Shown: positions 7,778-16,542, counted from the first letter of the stretch. The stretch is 20,905 nt of DNA from CAZMFZ01 sp964565665 (GCA_964565665.1 CAZMFZ010000064.1:1-20905); one strand, 5' to 3'. Notes: generated by a model not told the origin, from the letters alone. Made by a program: numbers and translations.

Positions 7778-10700
7778 CTAATCACCAATCATCACAAACG
7801 GGCCCCAATAATAGGGATGAGGAAATTTTTTCCGCACCGAACTCATTGCCATTTTAAAAGCTCCTCGCTTATCGCCCGATTTCATCCATTCTCTGTAAAA
7901 ACTAGTCATTAATAGCATAGTTGTTTCATCATTTACCGTCCAAAGTGAATTTACAATAGCTTTAGAGCCAGCTACCTGAAAGGAGCGTTGCAAGCCATAC
8001 ACACCTTCTCCATTTCTGACTTCACCTAAGCCTGTTTCACAGGCAGAAAGCACCACCAAATCTGTATGCTCCAAATTCATATTCATGGCTTCGTAAGCGG
8101 TAAGTATGCCATCTTCCCCTCCTTCACTTGAAGAACTGATGTAGCCATTTCGTTTATTTTGCATGGTAATATCTGAGCCAGAAAGCATTAAGCCAGATTT
8201 GAGCAAGGGATTTTCAGCCACTGTGGAAGCCTTTCCTTTTCTAGAGCCTGAAATATCGTTGTCAAAAAAACCATGTGTAGCAATGTGCAGTACTTTAGGA
8301 TTTTTAATGCTTTTTACTTTTTCCTCGGTCACTTTATCGCCAATATACAAATTTTCAATCCAGCCACTTTGAGCCGCTAGTTTATCAATTTCTTTCACCT
8401 CAGTTTCTGTGCCAGGTAGGGGATTTAGCATCTGTACGTATTTATTTCTATTGGTAGATGTGCCACCTTCGCTCACTTTTCTACTTTGCTGAAACATAAA
8501 ATCGGGGTTTCCGCAGAGCACAATTTGGTTTAGAGCGTTGGGTGGCGATTTTTTGGCCACTAAATCTTTGGTGTTACTTACAATCTGTATTTCCACTTCG
8601 TCAAACACGAATTTTTGGGTCTGCATATTCTGCAAAGTATTGATATTGAGTTGGTTGTAAGCCCCATCTGGTGAAATATACACTTTTTTTACCCCGCCCA
8701 AAGCCCCAGCTATATCTCTCCAAAAGTATCGATAACAATACTCGTTGTCGGTTTGCTGTTTTATTGCGTTGCGATAATATTTCAACAATTTTGATTCCAT
8801 AATATAGCCTTCCCTCATCAACACCAATTGAGGATTGCCAACTGTATTGTGCTTCACTATCAAGGCTGCATAATAAACCGAATCAGAGTAAATACCTGCC
8901 GAATCGAATTTGAACTTTGGAAAACGAATAATTTCCATAGCAGCTTCGCCCGGTTTTAGAATCTTCTTTACATCTTGCCAAGTGAAATATTGGGTTTCAT
9001 TCGCATTTTTGAAAAATTCTGATTTCTGCGAAAGTTCTCTTTCAGCATTATTTACGCCTCTTTCCAAGCTGTCAATCTTGATGTTTTGTGTAGTAACATC
9101 TTCTTTCGACATGGCATACACTTTTGATAAAAACTCTTTTTGGTTAAGCCAGTTTTGAAATTTTTCTATCAGCACTGTATCGCCACTTTCAAGAATGGTA
9201 TGGCGAAGTTTATTAGATGCGTTTAGCAGAAGTGCTTTGGTAGCCAATTGGTTGTTGTACATCTTGCCCAAAATACTTGGTTCTTTGGCAGCTCGAACCA
9301 ATGCATAAGAGTTAAATTGTTCAAAATGCAAGCGAATTGTCGCGTAAAATTCACCTTTTTCCTTTTCTGACATAGATGGAAAATGCTTTTGAATCATATA
9401 TAAATCTAGATTTGTGGCTTTATACCACATAGAATCAGCCTTTGAGTAATTTTTCAAAGCCACATATAGCCTTCCGAGATTTACCATTGTAAGCCCAGTT
9501 GAAGGGTGTTTATCGCCCAACGATTCCTTTCTAATTTGCAAGGCCTCAATGTATAACTTTTCAGCATCTTTATAGCGTGCAATGGCTTCGTAAAGCCCAG
9601 CCAAATTGCTCAAAGAAGTGGCATAGCTTGGGTGCTTTGCCCCGTAAGTAGCTCTGGTTTTGGTTAAGTTCTTTTTGTACAATTCTTCTGCTTTTGCAAA
9701 ATTTCCTATCTTTTGCTGCAAAAGAGCCAAGTTATTAAGAGTAGACACATAATCGGGATGTTTTTCACCCAACACTTCCGATTGAATATCAAGAGCCTGC
9801 TGATAGAGACTTCCTGCTTGGTCATATTCCTTTGTAATTTCATACAAACCTGCCAAATTACTTAGTTGATTTGCATAGTTGGGATGCTTAGCTCCGAATA
9901 TGGTTTTGATTATTTCAAGCGACTCTTGATAGTATTTTTCAGCATCTTTATACCTCCCCATTATTTCGTACAAAGCCCCAATATTGTTGAGTGAGGTGGC
10001 GTAATCGAAGTTTTTCTCTCCAAGCGACCCTTTGCGAATAGAAGTTGAACGCAGGTACAGGCCCTCGGCCTCTTCGTATCTTCCCATTTGTTTGTAGAGT
10101 GAAGCTAAGTTGTTTAGCGTAGTGGCATAGTCGGGATGATCTGACCCTTGAATGGCATCTGTAATCAGCAGAGACTCTTTGTAAACCGCTTCTGCCTTGT
10201 CGTATTTACCTAATTCGGTATAAAAAAGTGCCAAGTTGTTGAGGAGGCCTGCATACTCAATGTTATTTTTACCAATTGTTTCTATATAAATGGCCTGAGC
10301 TTTGCCATAGCGAGTTTCTGCATCAATAAACCTTCCCATTTCACGGTAAAGCGAAGCCAAGTTGATAAGCGTCACTACAAAGCTTGTGTGTTTCCTGCCT
10401 ACATTACTTTCATAAATATCTAATGCACGTTTATAATATTTTTCCGAAACCACATATTTGCTCATCTTCCTATACAAAAAGGCCAAATTGCTCAAGGCCG
10501 CGGCATGTTCAATATGGTTTTTGCCAAGTGTGTTTTTCCTTATCTCAGCTACTTGCAAGTATATTTTCTCAGCTTCGGCATAGCGTTCCATACTAATGTA
10601 AAGGGAGCCAAGATTGTTCATAGCCTCGGTAAATTCCTTGTGTTTTTCACCATATTGATCTCGGTTTAAATCTATCAGCCTCAAGAAAATAGGTTCTGCT

Positions 10701-11449
10701 TCGGTATATCTACGTTGGTGAGCATAGAGTTCACCCAAATGTTTGTAAGCATACAAGAAGTCGGGCGATTTCTCCCCCGGATTTAGTTTTCTGAAATTTA
10801 CTACTTTATTATACAGAGGTTCGGCATCTAAATACCGACCAGTACTCATATATAAATTGGCTCTGAAATATATCGTATTAATGTATTGCGGGCTGTTTTC
10901 TGTATATACTTCTCGATTAAGGCTGGCTAGTTTCGAATACAGAGAATCTGCTTTTAGGTTTTTGCCCTCAATATTGTACACCACAGCTACGTTATTGAGC
11001 AAATCTAAATAATCTTTATTCTTCTCGCCTGATGCATCTTTTCTAAGTTGTAAGGCCTTAGAATAGTATTTTTCAGCATTATCATAATCGTTTTGAGAGT
11101 AATATAAATACGCCAGATTGATAAGAGCCGAGAAATTATTGGGGTGAAAACGGTCTTTGGGGGTAACTTCGTAATGGAGTGAAGTTTCCATTAAGTGTTG
11201 TTCTGCTTTTCTGAGCTTACCTTGCTTTACATAACATCGAGCGAGCAGGTTGTTCATATCCCAGTATATATACTCTTTTTGTTTTAATTTGGCTTTCTCC
11301 AAGTTGTCTTCCAGCCATTTAGAGGCATCGTCATATTTGGCACGATTAAAATTTACACGGCAAGAATCGTATTGCACTTTGAAATTGAGCAATTCCACTT
11401 GTGCATATCCTGCTGTTGATACGATTAATAGAAAGAATATTTTTTTCAT
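7778..11449 (-). CDS. Exported TPR-CHAT protein (putative caspase-like peptidase)
   Basis: About 1223 residues from the ATG at 11449. A TTG 12 bases upstream (11461) is open too, but MKKIFFLLIVSTAGYA from the ATG is a clean signal peptide ending before Gln. Residues about 25-690 hold some fifteen 42-residue TPR units of the kinesin-light-chain type (repeating ATSLNNLASLYxxMGRYxEA, then GEKHPDY). A helical linker follows, then a C-terminal CHAT domain (about 830-1223). The CHAT His-Cys dyad is intact: His1059 in HIATHGFF and Cys1137 in LSACETG. The protein ends in the characteristic HPYYWGPFVMIGD. CHAT domains are caspase/separase-like cysteine peptidases, and TPR arrays bind protein partners. 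Export makes a cell-envelope role more likely than the cytoplasmic defence role of some TPR-CHAT proteins. The substrate is unknown. It is divergent from the small coiled-coil gene at 11611. Confidence 0.92.
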   Translation of the reverse strand: MKKIFFLLIVSTAGYAQVELLNFKVQYDSCRVNFNRAKYDDASKWLEDNLEKAKLKQKEYIYWDMNNLLARCYVKQGKLRKAEQHLMETSLHYEVTPKDRFHPNNFSALINLAYLYYSQNDYDNAEKYYSKALQLRKDASGEKNKDYLDLLNNVAVVYNIEGKNLKADSLYSKLASLNREVYTENSPQYINTIYFRANLYMSTGRYLDAEPLYNKVVNFRKLNPGEKSPDFLYAYKHLGELYAHQRRYTEAEPIFLRLIDLNRDQYGEKHKEFTEAMNNLGSLYISMERYAEAEKIYLQVAEIRKNTLGKNHIEHAAALSNLAFLYRKMSKYVVSEKYYKRALDIYESNVGRKHTSFVVTLINLASLYREMGRFIDAETRYGKAQAIYIETIGKNNIEYAGLLNNLALFYTELGKYDKAEAVYKESLLITDAIQGSDHPDYATTLNNLASLYKQMGRYEEAEGLYLRSTSIRKGSLGEKNFDYATSLNNIGALYEIMGRYKDAEKYYQESLEIIKTIFGAKHPNYANQLSNLAGLYEITKEYDQAGSLYQQALDIQSEVLGEKHPDYVSTLNNLALLQQKIGNFAKAEELYKKNLTKTRATYGAKHPSYATSLSNLAGLYEAIARYKDAEKLYIEALQIRKESLGDKHPSTGLTMVNLGRLYVALKNYSKADSMWYKATNLDLYMIQKHFPSMSEKEKGEFYATIRLHFEQFNSYALVRAAKEPSILGKMYNNQLATKALLLNASNKLRHTILESGDTVLIEKFQNWLNQKEFLSKVYAMSKEDVTTQNIKIDSLERGVNNAERELSQKSEFFKNANETQYFTWQDVKKILKPGEAAMEIIRFPKFKFDSAGIYSDSVYYAALIVKHNTVGNPQLVLMREGYIMESKLLKYYRNAIKQQTDNEYCYRYFWRDIAGALGGVKKVYISPDGAYNQLNINTLQNMQTQKFVFDEVEIQIVSNTKDLVAKKSPPNALNQIVLCGNPDFMFQQSRKVSEGGTSTNRNKYVQMLNPLPGTETEVKEIDKLAAQSGWIENLYIGDKVTEEKVKSIKNPKVLHIATHGFFDNDISGSRKGKASTVAENPLLKSGLMLSGSDITMQNKRNGYISSSSEGGEDGILTAYEAMNMNLEHTDLVVLSACETGLGEVRNGEGVYGLQRSFQVAGSKAIVNSLWTVNDETTMLLMTSFYREWMKSGDKRGAFKMAMSSVRKKFPHPYYWGPFVMIGD

Positions 11450-11610
11450 TTGCTTAGTCAAATATCAGTAAATATAAAAAATGATATTGACAAATCGATT
11501 TTGAGGGTAGTCAAATTAGTGTTATGCTTTTTTTGTATTTTGATACGGCACAATCATTTTATTTTCAAATTACTATTATATTAGTATTCTCATTTGTTAA
11601 GATTTACAAT

Positions 11611-12057
11611 ATGCACATCAGTGACCTTGAAATGTACGACTTGTTGAAAGAACGCATGAGCGATAAAGAAGCCCGTGAGTTAGTAGCGTATATTGGAGAT
11701 AAAGTAGAAGACAAGTTTATAGAAGCTATAAATATATTTGCTACAAAAGAAGATTTGTTGAAATTGGAATTGAAAATTGTAGAACAAATCGGTGAGACAA
11801 ATAAATCGATTGAAATTATGCGAGGCGAATCGAACCAAAAGCTAGAAGCATTTCGGGGCGAGTCGAACCAAAGGCTAGAAGTTTTTCGTGGTGAATCGAA
11901 CCAAAAGTTAGAAGCATTTCGCGGAGATTTAATTGCGAAAATTGACCAAACCAAATCCGATACGCTTAAATGGACTTTTGTATACATTCTCACAGCTACT
12001 ATAGGTATAATAGGCACCATATTATCGGTAATGAAAATGGGCGGATGGGGCAATTGA
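11611..12057 (+). CDS. Small coiled-coil protein with C-terminal membrane anchor
   Basis: 148 residues from MHISDLEMYDLLKERMSDKE. An upstream ATG at 11524 would add a poorly conserved-looking 29 residues and was not preferred. The N-terminal DLEMYDLLKERMSDKEARELV, a central ATKEDLLKLE coiled coil and a C-terminal membrane helix (about 121-142, WTFVYILTATIGIIGTIL) match a widespread family of small coiled-coil proteins resembling DUF1640/CCDC90, whose role in bacteria is unclear. Residues 71-103 are three copies of an 11-residue unit (RGESNQKLEAF). It is transcribed away from the TPR-CHAT gene and followed 25 bases later by the dehydrogenase gene on the same strand. No function should be inferred beyond a membrane-anchored coiled coil. 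Confidence 0.75.
   Translation: MHISDLEMYDLLKERMSDKEARELVAYIGDKVEDKFIEAINIFATKEDLLKLELKIVEQIGETNKSIEIMRGESNQKLEAFRGESNQRLEVFRGESNQKLEAFRGDLIAKIDQTKSDTLKWTFVYILTATIGIIGTILSVMKMGGWGN
11821..11919 (+). repeat. Three in-frame 33-bp tandem repeats
   Basis: Units at 11821-11853, 11854-11886 and 11887-11919 each encode RGESNQKLEAF or a near copy (Lys to Arg and Ala to Val in unit 2). A partial fourth unit (RGD) follows. Silent differences between copies (cgaggc, cggggc, cgtggt) show the protein repeat is not a brand-new duplication. Confidence 0.9.
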
Positions 12058-12082
12058 TAAATTTTACCTCCCCAGGTTCGAG

Positions 12083-13285
12083 ATGAAAATAGGCATAATC
12101 CGCGAAGGAAAAATACCCATAGACAAGCGTACTCCGCTTACGCCACAAAACTGTGTGCTGCTTAAAGAAAAATATCCAGGGCTTGAAATAGTAGTGCAGC
12201 CCAGCAAAATCAGAATTTATCTCGATGAAGAATATAAGGCATTGAAGATCCCCCTGCAGGAAGACCTCTCCGATTGCGATTATATTTTTGGAATAAAAGA
12301 AATACCCATTTCGGATTTGATAGATGGCAAAACGTACTTTTTCTTTTCTCATACTATAAAAACGCAGCCAGCCAATCAAAAGCTGCTAAAATTCATTCTT
12401 AAAAAAAAATGCACCCTTATTGATTATGAATGTATAAGAGATGAAAAAGGCATACGGTTGGTTTCATTCGGGCATTTTGCAGGTATAGTAGGGGGCTACG
12501 AAACGATAAGAATGTACGGGCATCGCTACCGACTTTTTGAACTTAAACCTGCCCAATTCTGCTTCGACTATGCCGAAATGCGAAGCTATTTCAAAAAAGC
12601 AAAATTGAAACCTATAAAAATTGCCCTTACTGGTGGAGGAAGAGTTGCAGAAGGAGCAGTAAAAGTACTGGAACAAATGCGAATAAAACAGGTAAACATC
12701 AATGATTTTCTTAACAAAACATTTACCCATCCTGTATTTACACAAATTCATTCGGAACAATTTCACGTAAAAAAGGGTACTAACTTTTTTGATAGAAAAG
12801 ACTTTTTTAAAAACCCTGAAAACTATGAATCGCATTTTTTCGATTTTGCCAAGCAGGCCGATATTTTGCTTGCCTGTGCCTACTGGAATCCTAAGGCTCC
12901 ATTGCTATTTACCAAAGCCCAAATGCGAAGCAGCGAATTTCGCATAAAGCTCATTGGCGATATTACTTGCGATATTAACGGATCGATACCCAGTACCATG
13001 CGATCGAGCAGTATCGATAATCCAGCTTACGATTACAATCCTTTCACTGAAGATTTGGAAGTGCCTTTTTCGAGCGAAAATAATATCACTACGCTTGCGG
13101 TAGATAATTTACCTTGCGAATTGGCTAGAGATGCCTCTGAAAATTTCGGTTTGCAACTGATAGAGAAAGTATTTTCACAGCTATTTAACACCGATGGAAA
13201 TAAAATACTGGAAAGAGCCACTATTGCGAGCGAAGGCAAATTAAAGGCTGAATATTCTTACTTAAAAGAATACGCTTCTATCTGA
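12083..13285 (+). CDS. Lysine-ketoglutarate reductase-like (saccharopine dehydrogenase, AlaDH/PNT fold)
   Basis: A 400-residue NAD(P)-dependent dehydrogenase. The N-terminal MKIGIIREGKIPIDKRTPLT is the alanine dehydrogenase/transhydrogenase-type start. FFFSHTIKTQPANQKLL followed by LIDYECIRDEKGIRLVSFGH and FAGIVGGYETI closely resembles the lysine-ketoglutarate reductase half of animal and plant LKR/SDH. A Rossmann motif is at ALTGGGRVAEGAVKVL, and GDITCDINGSIPSTMR is typical of the second domain. The reaction would be lysine + 2-oxoglutarate + NAD(P)H to saccharopine, or the reverse. Here the reductase is a separate protein and the partner saccharopine-cleaving enzyme is not in the window. 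The physiological direction cannot be told. Its stop is four bases from that of the convergent lipoprotein gene. A different amino-acid dehydrogenase activity is possible. Confidence 0.8.
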   Translation: MKIGIIREGKIPIDKRTPLTPQNCVLLKEKYPGLEIVVQPSKIRIYLDEEYKALKIPLQEDLSDCDYIFGIKEIPISDLIDGKTYFFFSHTIKTQPANQKLLKFILKKKCTLIDYECIRDEKGIRLVSFGHFAGIVGGYETIRMYGHRYRLFELKPAQFCFDYAEMRSYFKKAKLKPIKIALTGGGRVAEGAVKVLEQMRIKQVNINDFLNKTFTHPVFTQIHSEQFHVKKGTNFFDRKDFFKNPENYESHFFDFAKQADILLACAYWNPKAPLLFTKAQMRSSEFRIKLIGDITCDINGSIPSTMRSSSIDNPAYDYNPFTEDLEVPFSSENNITTLAVDNLPCELARDASENFGLQLIEKVFSQLFNTDGNKILERATIASEGKLKAEYSYLKEYASI

Positions 13286-13289
13286 TTAT

Positions 13290-13856
13290 TTACCTGATTA
13301 AAAGTGTATCAGTCTCAATAGTGTTACTATTATTTAAAGCACGGTCTTTGATAAATATTTTTAGTTTGATGGTTTTACCCTGTAATTCAGTGGCGATTAG
13401 TGGTGAAATAATATTAAAAGTCAATTCACCAGAAATAGGTCTTTTCTTTCGGTCAGGATTATAATCTTCAAAGTGACCCTTAAATAGGTTTAATCTTCTT
13501 CCAAGAAGTTCAGAGCATGATTCAAGTGAATCTGAACAAGTTTTGAAATCACCATTTACATTCCTGAATAAGAAAGTAAAATCATAATTTATACGATTGA
13601 TATTTGTTTCAATTCTCTCTTTCAGAAGAGAATCATAAACTTTTATAGAATCGAAAGGAGGGGAAAGTAAATCATTCTCACTAAGACCCAAATCACCATC
13701 TCCATCTGTAAAATTTAATTTTACTTCGATAGAGCCAGGTTTCAGAGCGATACTCTTATAGGTAATAGTAGGCGTAGCAGGAAAGTCAGGATCTCGGAAG
13801 CATGAAATCGAAACCATTAGCAAAAAAATAAAGCCTATTCCATAACTTTTATTCAA
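13290..13856 (-). CDS. Predicted lipoprotein of unknown function, TTG start
   Basis: 188 residues. The signal peptide MNKSYGIGFIFLLMVSIS ends at Cys19 (SISCFRD), a plausible lipobox, so the protein should be lipid-anchored at the cell envelope. Immediately downstream, the NFTDGDGDLGLSENDL stretch resembles an acidic calcium-binding loop (DxDxDxG). The rest is beta-rich, with two further Cys (CSDSLESC). The start codon is TTG at 13856: an in-frame TGA lies two codons upstream, the next ATG would remove the signal peptide, and AAAGGTG precedes the TTG. A strong consensus promoter is upstream. I do not recognise a functional family. Single-gene unit, convergent with the dehydrogenase gene. Confidence 0.8.
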   Translation of the reverse strand: MNKSYGIGFIFLLMVSISCFRDPDFPATPTITYKSIALKPGSIEVKLNFTDGDGDLGLSENDLLSPPFDSIKVYDSLLKERIETNINRINYDFTFLFRNVNGDFKTCSDSLESCSELLGRRLNLFKGHFEDYNPDRKKRPISGELTFNIISPLIATELQGKTIKLKIFIKDRALNNSNTIETDTLLIR

Positions 13857-13878
13857 AATTCACCTTTTAAATATTATA

Positions 13879-13908
13879 CAAAGTTAAACATAAACTCCGA
13901 TGGCACAA
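13879..13908 (-). promoter_or_regulatory. Bacteroidota-type promoter of the lipoprotein gene
   Basis: Read leftwards: TTG at 13908-13906, a 19-bp spacer and TAACTTTG at 13886-13879 match TTG-N19-TAnnTTTG exactly. The -33 element lies inside the first codons of the divergent epimerase gene, so the two genes share this 43-bp gap. A leader of about 15 bases is predicted. Confidence 0.72.
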
Positions 13909-14808
13909 AAAGTACTAATAACAGGCGGAAGCGGACTGGTAGGAAAGCAATTAAGCAAATTGCTTTTGGAACAAGGCTATGAAGTGGCTTGGATCAGTCG
14001 GACAGCAGGCGATACAGGCAAGATAAAAAGCTATGCCTGGGATTTGAAAAACAAACATATTGATATAAAAGCTTTTGAAAACGTTACTTCCATTATTCAC
14101 TTGGCTGGTGCAGGCATCGCAGACGAACGCTGGACTGATACCCGCAAAAAAGAACTTATAGACAGCCGAGTAGAAAGTACAAAACTACTTTTAGAATATG
14201 TTGAAAAGTTGAATATTCCGCTCAAAGCATTTATATCATCCTCAGCAATAGGCTATTATGGAGGCAACACGGGCAATGAGCCGAAAGATGAATATTCTCA
14301 ACCAGGCCACGATTTTCTAGCCGAAGTTTGCAAAGTATGGGAAGATGAAGCGATGAAATTTGAGCAGAATAAAGTACGAACAGTTTGCATTCGTACAGGA
14401 ATTGTATTGAACAGCGCTGGTGGTGCTTTGCCGAAATTGGCCATCCCTATTCAATTTGGTATAGGTACATATTTGGGCGATGGCAACCAGTGGATGTCGT
14501 GGATTCATTTAGCTGATGTGTGCCATATTTATTTGAAAGCATTGGAAGATGAAAATTTACAAGGGGTTTATAATGCCACAGCTCCCAATCCTGTTACCAA
14601 CAAAACATTCACTCAAATATTGGCAAAGCAATTGAAAAAATGGGTTTTGCCATTGTATGCACCTGCTTTTTTGTTTAAAATTTTGTTGGGTGAAATGGCT
14701 GTGGTAGTTACAGGCAGCAGCCATGTACTTTGCAAACGACTTTCTGAAACCGATTTTGTGTTCAAGTTCAGAACTTTGGAAGAGGCCTTGAAAGATATTT
14801 ACAAATAA
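13900..14808 (+). CDS. TIGR01777-type NAD-dependent epimerase/SDR (YfcH-like)
   Basis: 302 residues of the extended short-chain dehydrogenase fold. The N-terminal VLITGGSGLVGKQLSKLLL is the dinucleotide-binding motif. IIHLAGAGIADERWTDTRK, SSSAIGYYGGNTGNE and RTGIVLNSAGGALPK, then GDGNQWMSWIHLADV, are the diagnostic blocks of the TIGR01777 family (YfcH, plant SulA, human SDR39U1). The usual SDR YxxxK catalytic pair is not in its normal form, as is typical of this family, and the substrate is not known. Divergent from the lipoprotein gene and convergent with the processing-protease gene, from which it is separated by a hairpin. Confidence 0.88.
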   Translation: MAQKVLITGGSGLVGKQLSKLLLEQGYEVAWISRTAGDTGKIKSYAWDLKNKHIDIKAFENVTSIIHLAGAGIADERWTDTRKKELIDSRVESTKLLLEYVEKLNIPLKAFISSSAIGYYGGNTGNEPKDEYSQPGHDFLAEVCKVWEDEAMKFEQNKVRTVCIRTGIVLNSAGGALPKLAIPIQFGIGTYLGDGNQWMSWIHLADVCHIYLKALEDENLQGVYNATAPNPVTNKTFTQILAKQLKKWVLPLYAPAFLFKILLGEMAVVVTGSSHVLCKRLSETDFVFKFRTLEEALKDIYK

Positions 14809-14850
14809 AATTAGAAATTGGAAAGGGATACTAACCTCACAATATCCTGT

Positions 14851-14892
14851 CAATAAAAAATCCCTGGTAAGACTTTAAATCTTGTCAGGGAT
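14851..14892 (-). terminator. Hairpin terminator between convergent genes
   Basis: ATCCCTG at 14860-14866 pairs with CAGGGAT at 14886-14892, and inner AAGA pairs with TCTT across a short loop. On the minus strand the stem is followed by TTTTTTATTG, a good intrinsic terminator for the protease gene. On the plus strand only A-rich sequence follows, so its use by the epimerase gene is less sure. Confidence 0.65.
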
Positions 14893-14910
14893 AAAATAAA
14901 TGAAACTAAA

Positions 14911-16542
14911 TTAGAACTGCCCCTTCTCTATTTTTTCAGCTTTATCAAACAAATTTAAAGCTTTGTTGAACATTTCGTCTTGCTCATTGAATACTGGATA
15001 AAAACCCTCATTTTTCCATACGCTTCTGGCTATCAGGGCTTTTACTTGGTTTTTGATAAATTCTTTAGAACGATTGAAATCTTTTTCATTGAATTTGATA
15101 TCAGCTTTCTGTGCTTGTTTATTTATGTCGGCAAGCATAGCATCAGAAACTTCAAACGATTTTTTGAATTGCTCAAAACTCATTTTTTCCAAGTCTTTTT
15201 TCTTATTGAAGCCATATTCAAGTGTGTATTCACGAATAATACCGCTATTGAACAATTGATTCAAATATCCAGTGAACATACTCGTATCTCTTGGAATGAA
15301 AATATCAGGCATTATGCCGCCACCACCGTAAACAGTTCTGCCCTTGGTAGTTTTAAACTTCATTTTTTCGTCAAATTTGATGCTATCGGCACTAAAAAAT
15401 TCCCCATGTTTATAGCGATTTACAATATCCATGTTGTAATCTTCATCGCCTTTTACATAAGGTTTTTGAATGCTGCGACCGCTAGGCGTGTAATAGCGTG
15501 AGATTGTCAATCGCAATTCGGAATTGTCGCCTAAAGGAATTGGCATTTGCACCAAGCCTTTTCCAAAAGACCTACGACCCACAATTAATGCCCTGTCATT
15601 GTCTTGCAAAGCACCCGAAACTATCTCTGAAGCTGAGGCACTGCCCTCATCTATCAGTACAATGATTGGTCCTTTTTCGAACATTCCATTCATAAAAGCC
15701 CTAGTTTCGGAATTGTAGCGAGATTGTTTTGATTTAGTAAATACAATCATACGGTTGCCATCAAGCATCTCATCTGCCATTTGGGTGGCTTTGTCCATAT
15801 ACCCTCCAGGATTTCCTCTCAAATCCAGTATCAGCTTTTGCAAACCTTTGGCTTTCAAATCTGTCATTCCCTTTTTAAATTCATTGTAAGTGTTGGCAGT
15901 AAATCTATTTACCTTAATATAGCCTACTTCTTTATCTATCATATAGGCCACATCTACCGAAAAAGTAGGTATTTTATCCCTAGTGATTACAAATTCAAGC
16001 CATTTCTTTTGCCCTTTTCTTTGAATAGATAAATTTACTTTGGTTCCTTTTTTGCCTCTCAAGTACTTGAATACATCTTGTGTAGAAAGTTTTACACTCG
16101 CAATATTTTTACCATCAACCTGCACAATTTTATCGCCTGCTTGCAAACCTACTGCCTCTGAAGGACCACCACTAATAGGAGTAACTACATATAGCGTATC
16201 TTTTAAAATTTGAAATTCAATTCCAATTCCCTCAAAATCACCTTCCAATTGGGCTTTTGCCATGTCCATATCTTTCGGTGGAATATACACCGAATGTGGA
16301 TCAAGCTTTTCAAGCATTTTGTTTATGGCTTCTTCTGTAAGCTGATCTGTATTTACAGTATCTACATATTCAGAGTTTATGTAGCTAATAATATCTCTGA
16401 ATTTGTTGGTCGATTTAGATATATCATTTACCTGTGTGCCTGAGTTGAACATTTTCGCTCCAATAAAAATACCGCCTACTAAAGTAATGGCAATAATTAT
16501 AGGCAAACGAATGATAGAGGCTGAGTTTTTGATTTCGCTCAT
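14911..16542 (-). CDS. C-terminal processing peptidase, S41 family
   Basis: 543 residues. A single N-terminal membrane helix (about 13-32, LPIIIAITLVGGIFIGAKMF) anchors the protein with its catalytic part in the periplasm. A PDZ domain spans about 95-165 (VVTPISGGPSEAVGLQAGDK). The protease core has LILDLRGNPGGYMDKATQ and the Ser-Lys dyad: Ser303 in DEGSASASEIVSGAL and Lys328 in RRSFGKGLVQ, the usual 25 residues apart. The substrate groove motif LTISRYYTPSGRSIQKPY is also present. It is expected to cleave the C-termini of envelope proteins. The long C-terminal tail (about 390-543) is normal for Bacteroidota members. Transcribed alone, ending at a hairpin. Confidence 0.94.
   Translation of the reverse strand: MSEIKNSASIIRLPIIIAITLVGGIFIGAKMFNSGTQVNDISKSTNKFRDIISYINSEYVDTVNTDQLTEEAINKMLEKLDPHSVYIPPKDMDMAKAQLEGDFEGIGIEFQILKDTLYVVTPISGGPSEAVGLQAGDKIVQVDGKNIASVKLSTQDVFKYLRGKKGTKVNLSIQRKGQKKWLEFVITRDKIPTFSVDVAYMIDKEVGYIKVNRFTANTYNEFKKGMTDLKAKGLQKLILDLRGNPGGYMDKATQMADEMLDGNRMIVFTKSKQSRYNSETRAFMNGMFEKGPIIVLIDEGSASASEIVSGALQDNDRALIVGRRSFGKGLVQMPIPLGDNSELRLTISRYYTPSGRSIQKPYVKGDEDYNMDIVNRYKHGEFFSADSIKFDEKMKFKTTKGRTVYGGGGIMPDIFIPRDTSMFTGYLNQLFNSGIIREYTLEYGFNKKKDLEKMSFEQFKKSFEVSDAMLADINKQAQKADIKFNEKDFNRSKEFIKNQVKALIARSVWKNEGFYPVFNEQDEMFNKALNLFDKAEKIEKGQF

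Noticed and set aside
7592..7912. Plus-strand ORF of 106 codons
   Set aside because: It lies antisense across the well-supported Rpn-like N-terminus and the CHAT C-terminus, and its translation has no recognisable features.
7778..11449. CRISPR-associated (Craspase-type) TPR-CHAT
   Set aside because: No cas genes or array are present, and the protein carries a signal peptide and kinesin-light-chain-like repeats, the common Bacteroidota architecture.
11450..11610. Promoters for the divergent TPR-CHAT and coiled-coil genes
   Set aside because: Several near matches to TAnnTTTG exist, but none has the correct last bases together with a TTG at 19-20 bp, so none was annotated.
11604..12379. Minus-strand ORFs opposite the coiled-coil and dehydrogenase genes
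   Set aside because: They mirror the 33-bp repeat and the conserved dehydrogenase N-terminus and carry no independent coding evidence.
14980..15501. Plus-strand ORF of 173 codons
   Set aside because: Antisense shadow of the S41 protease; Phe/Ile-rich with no domain signal.
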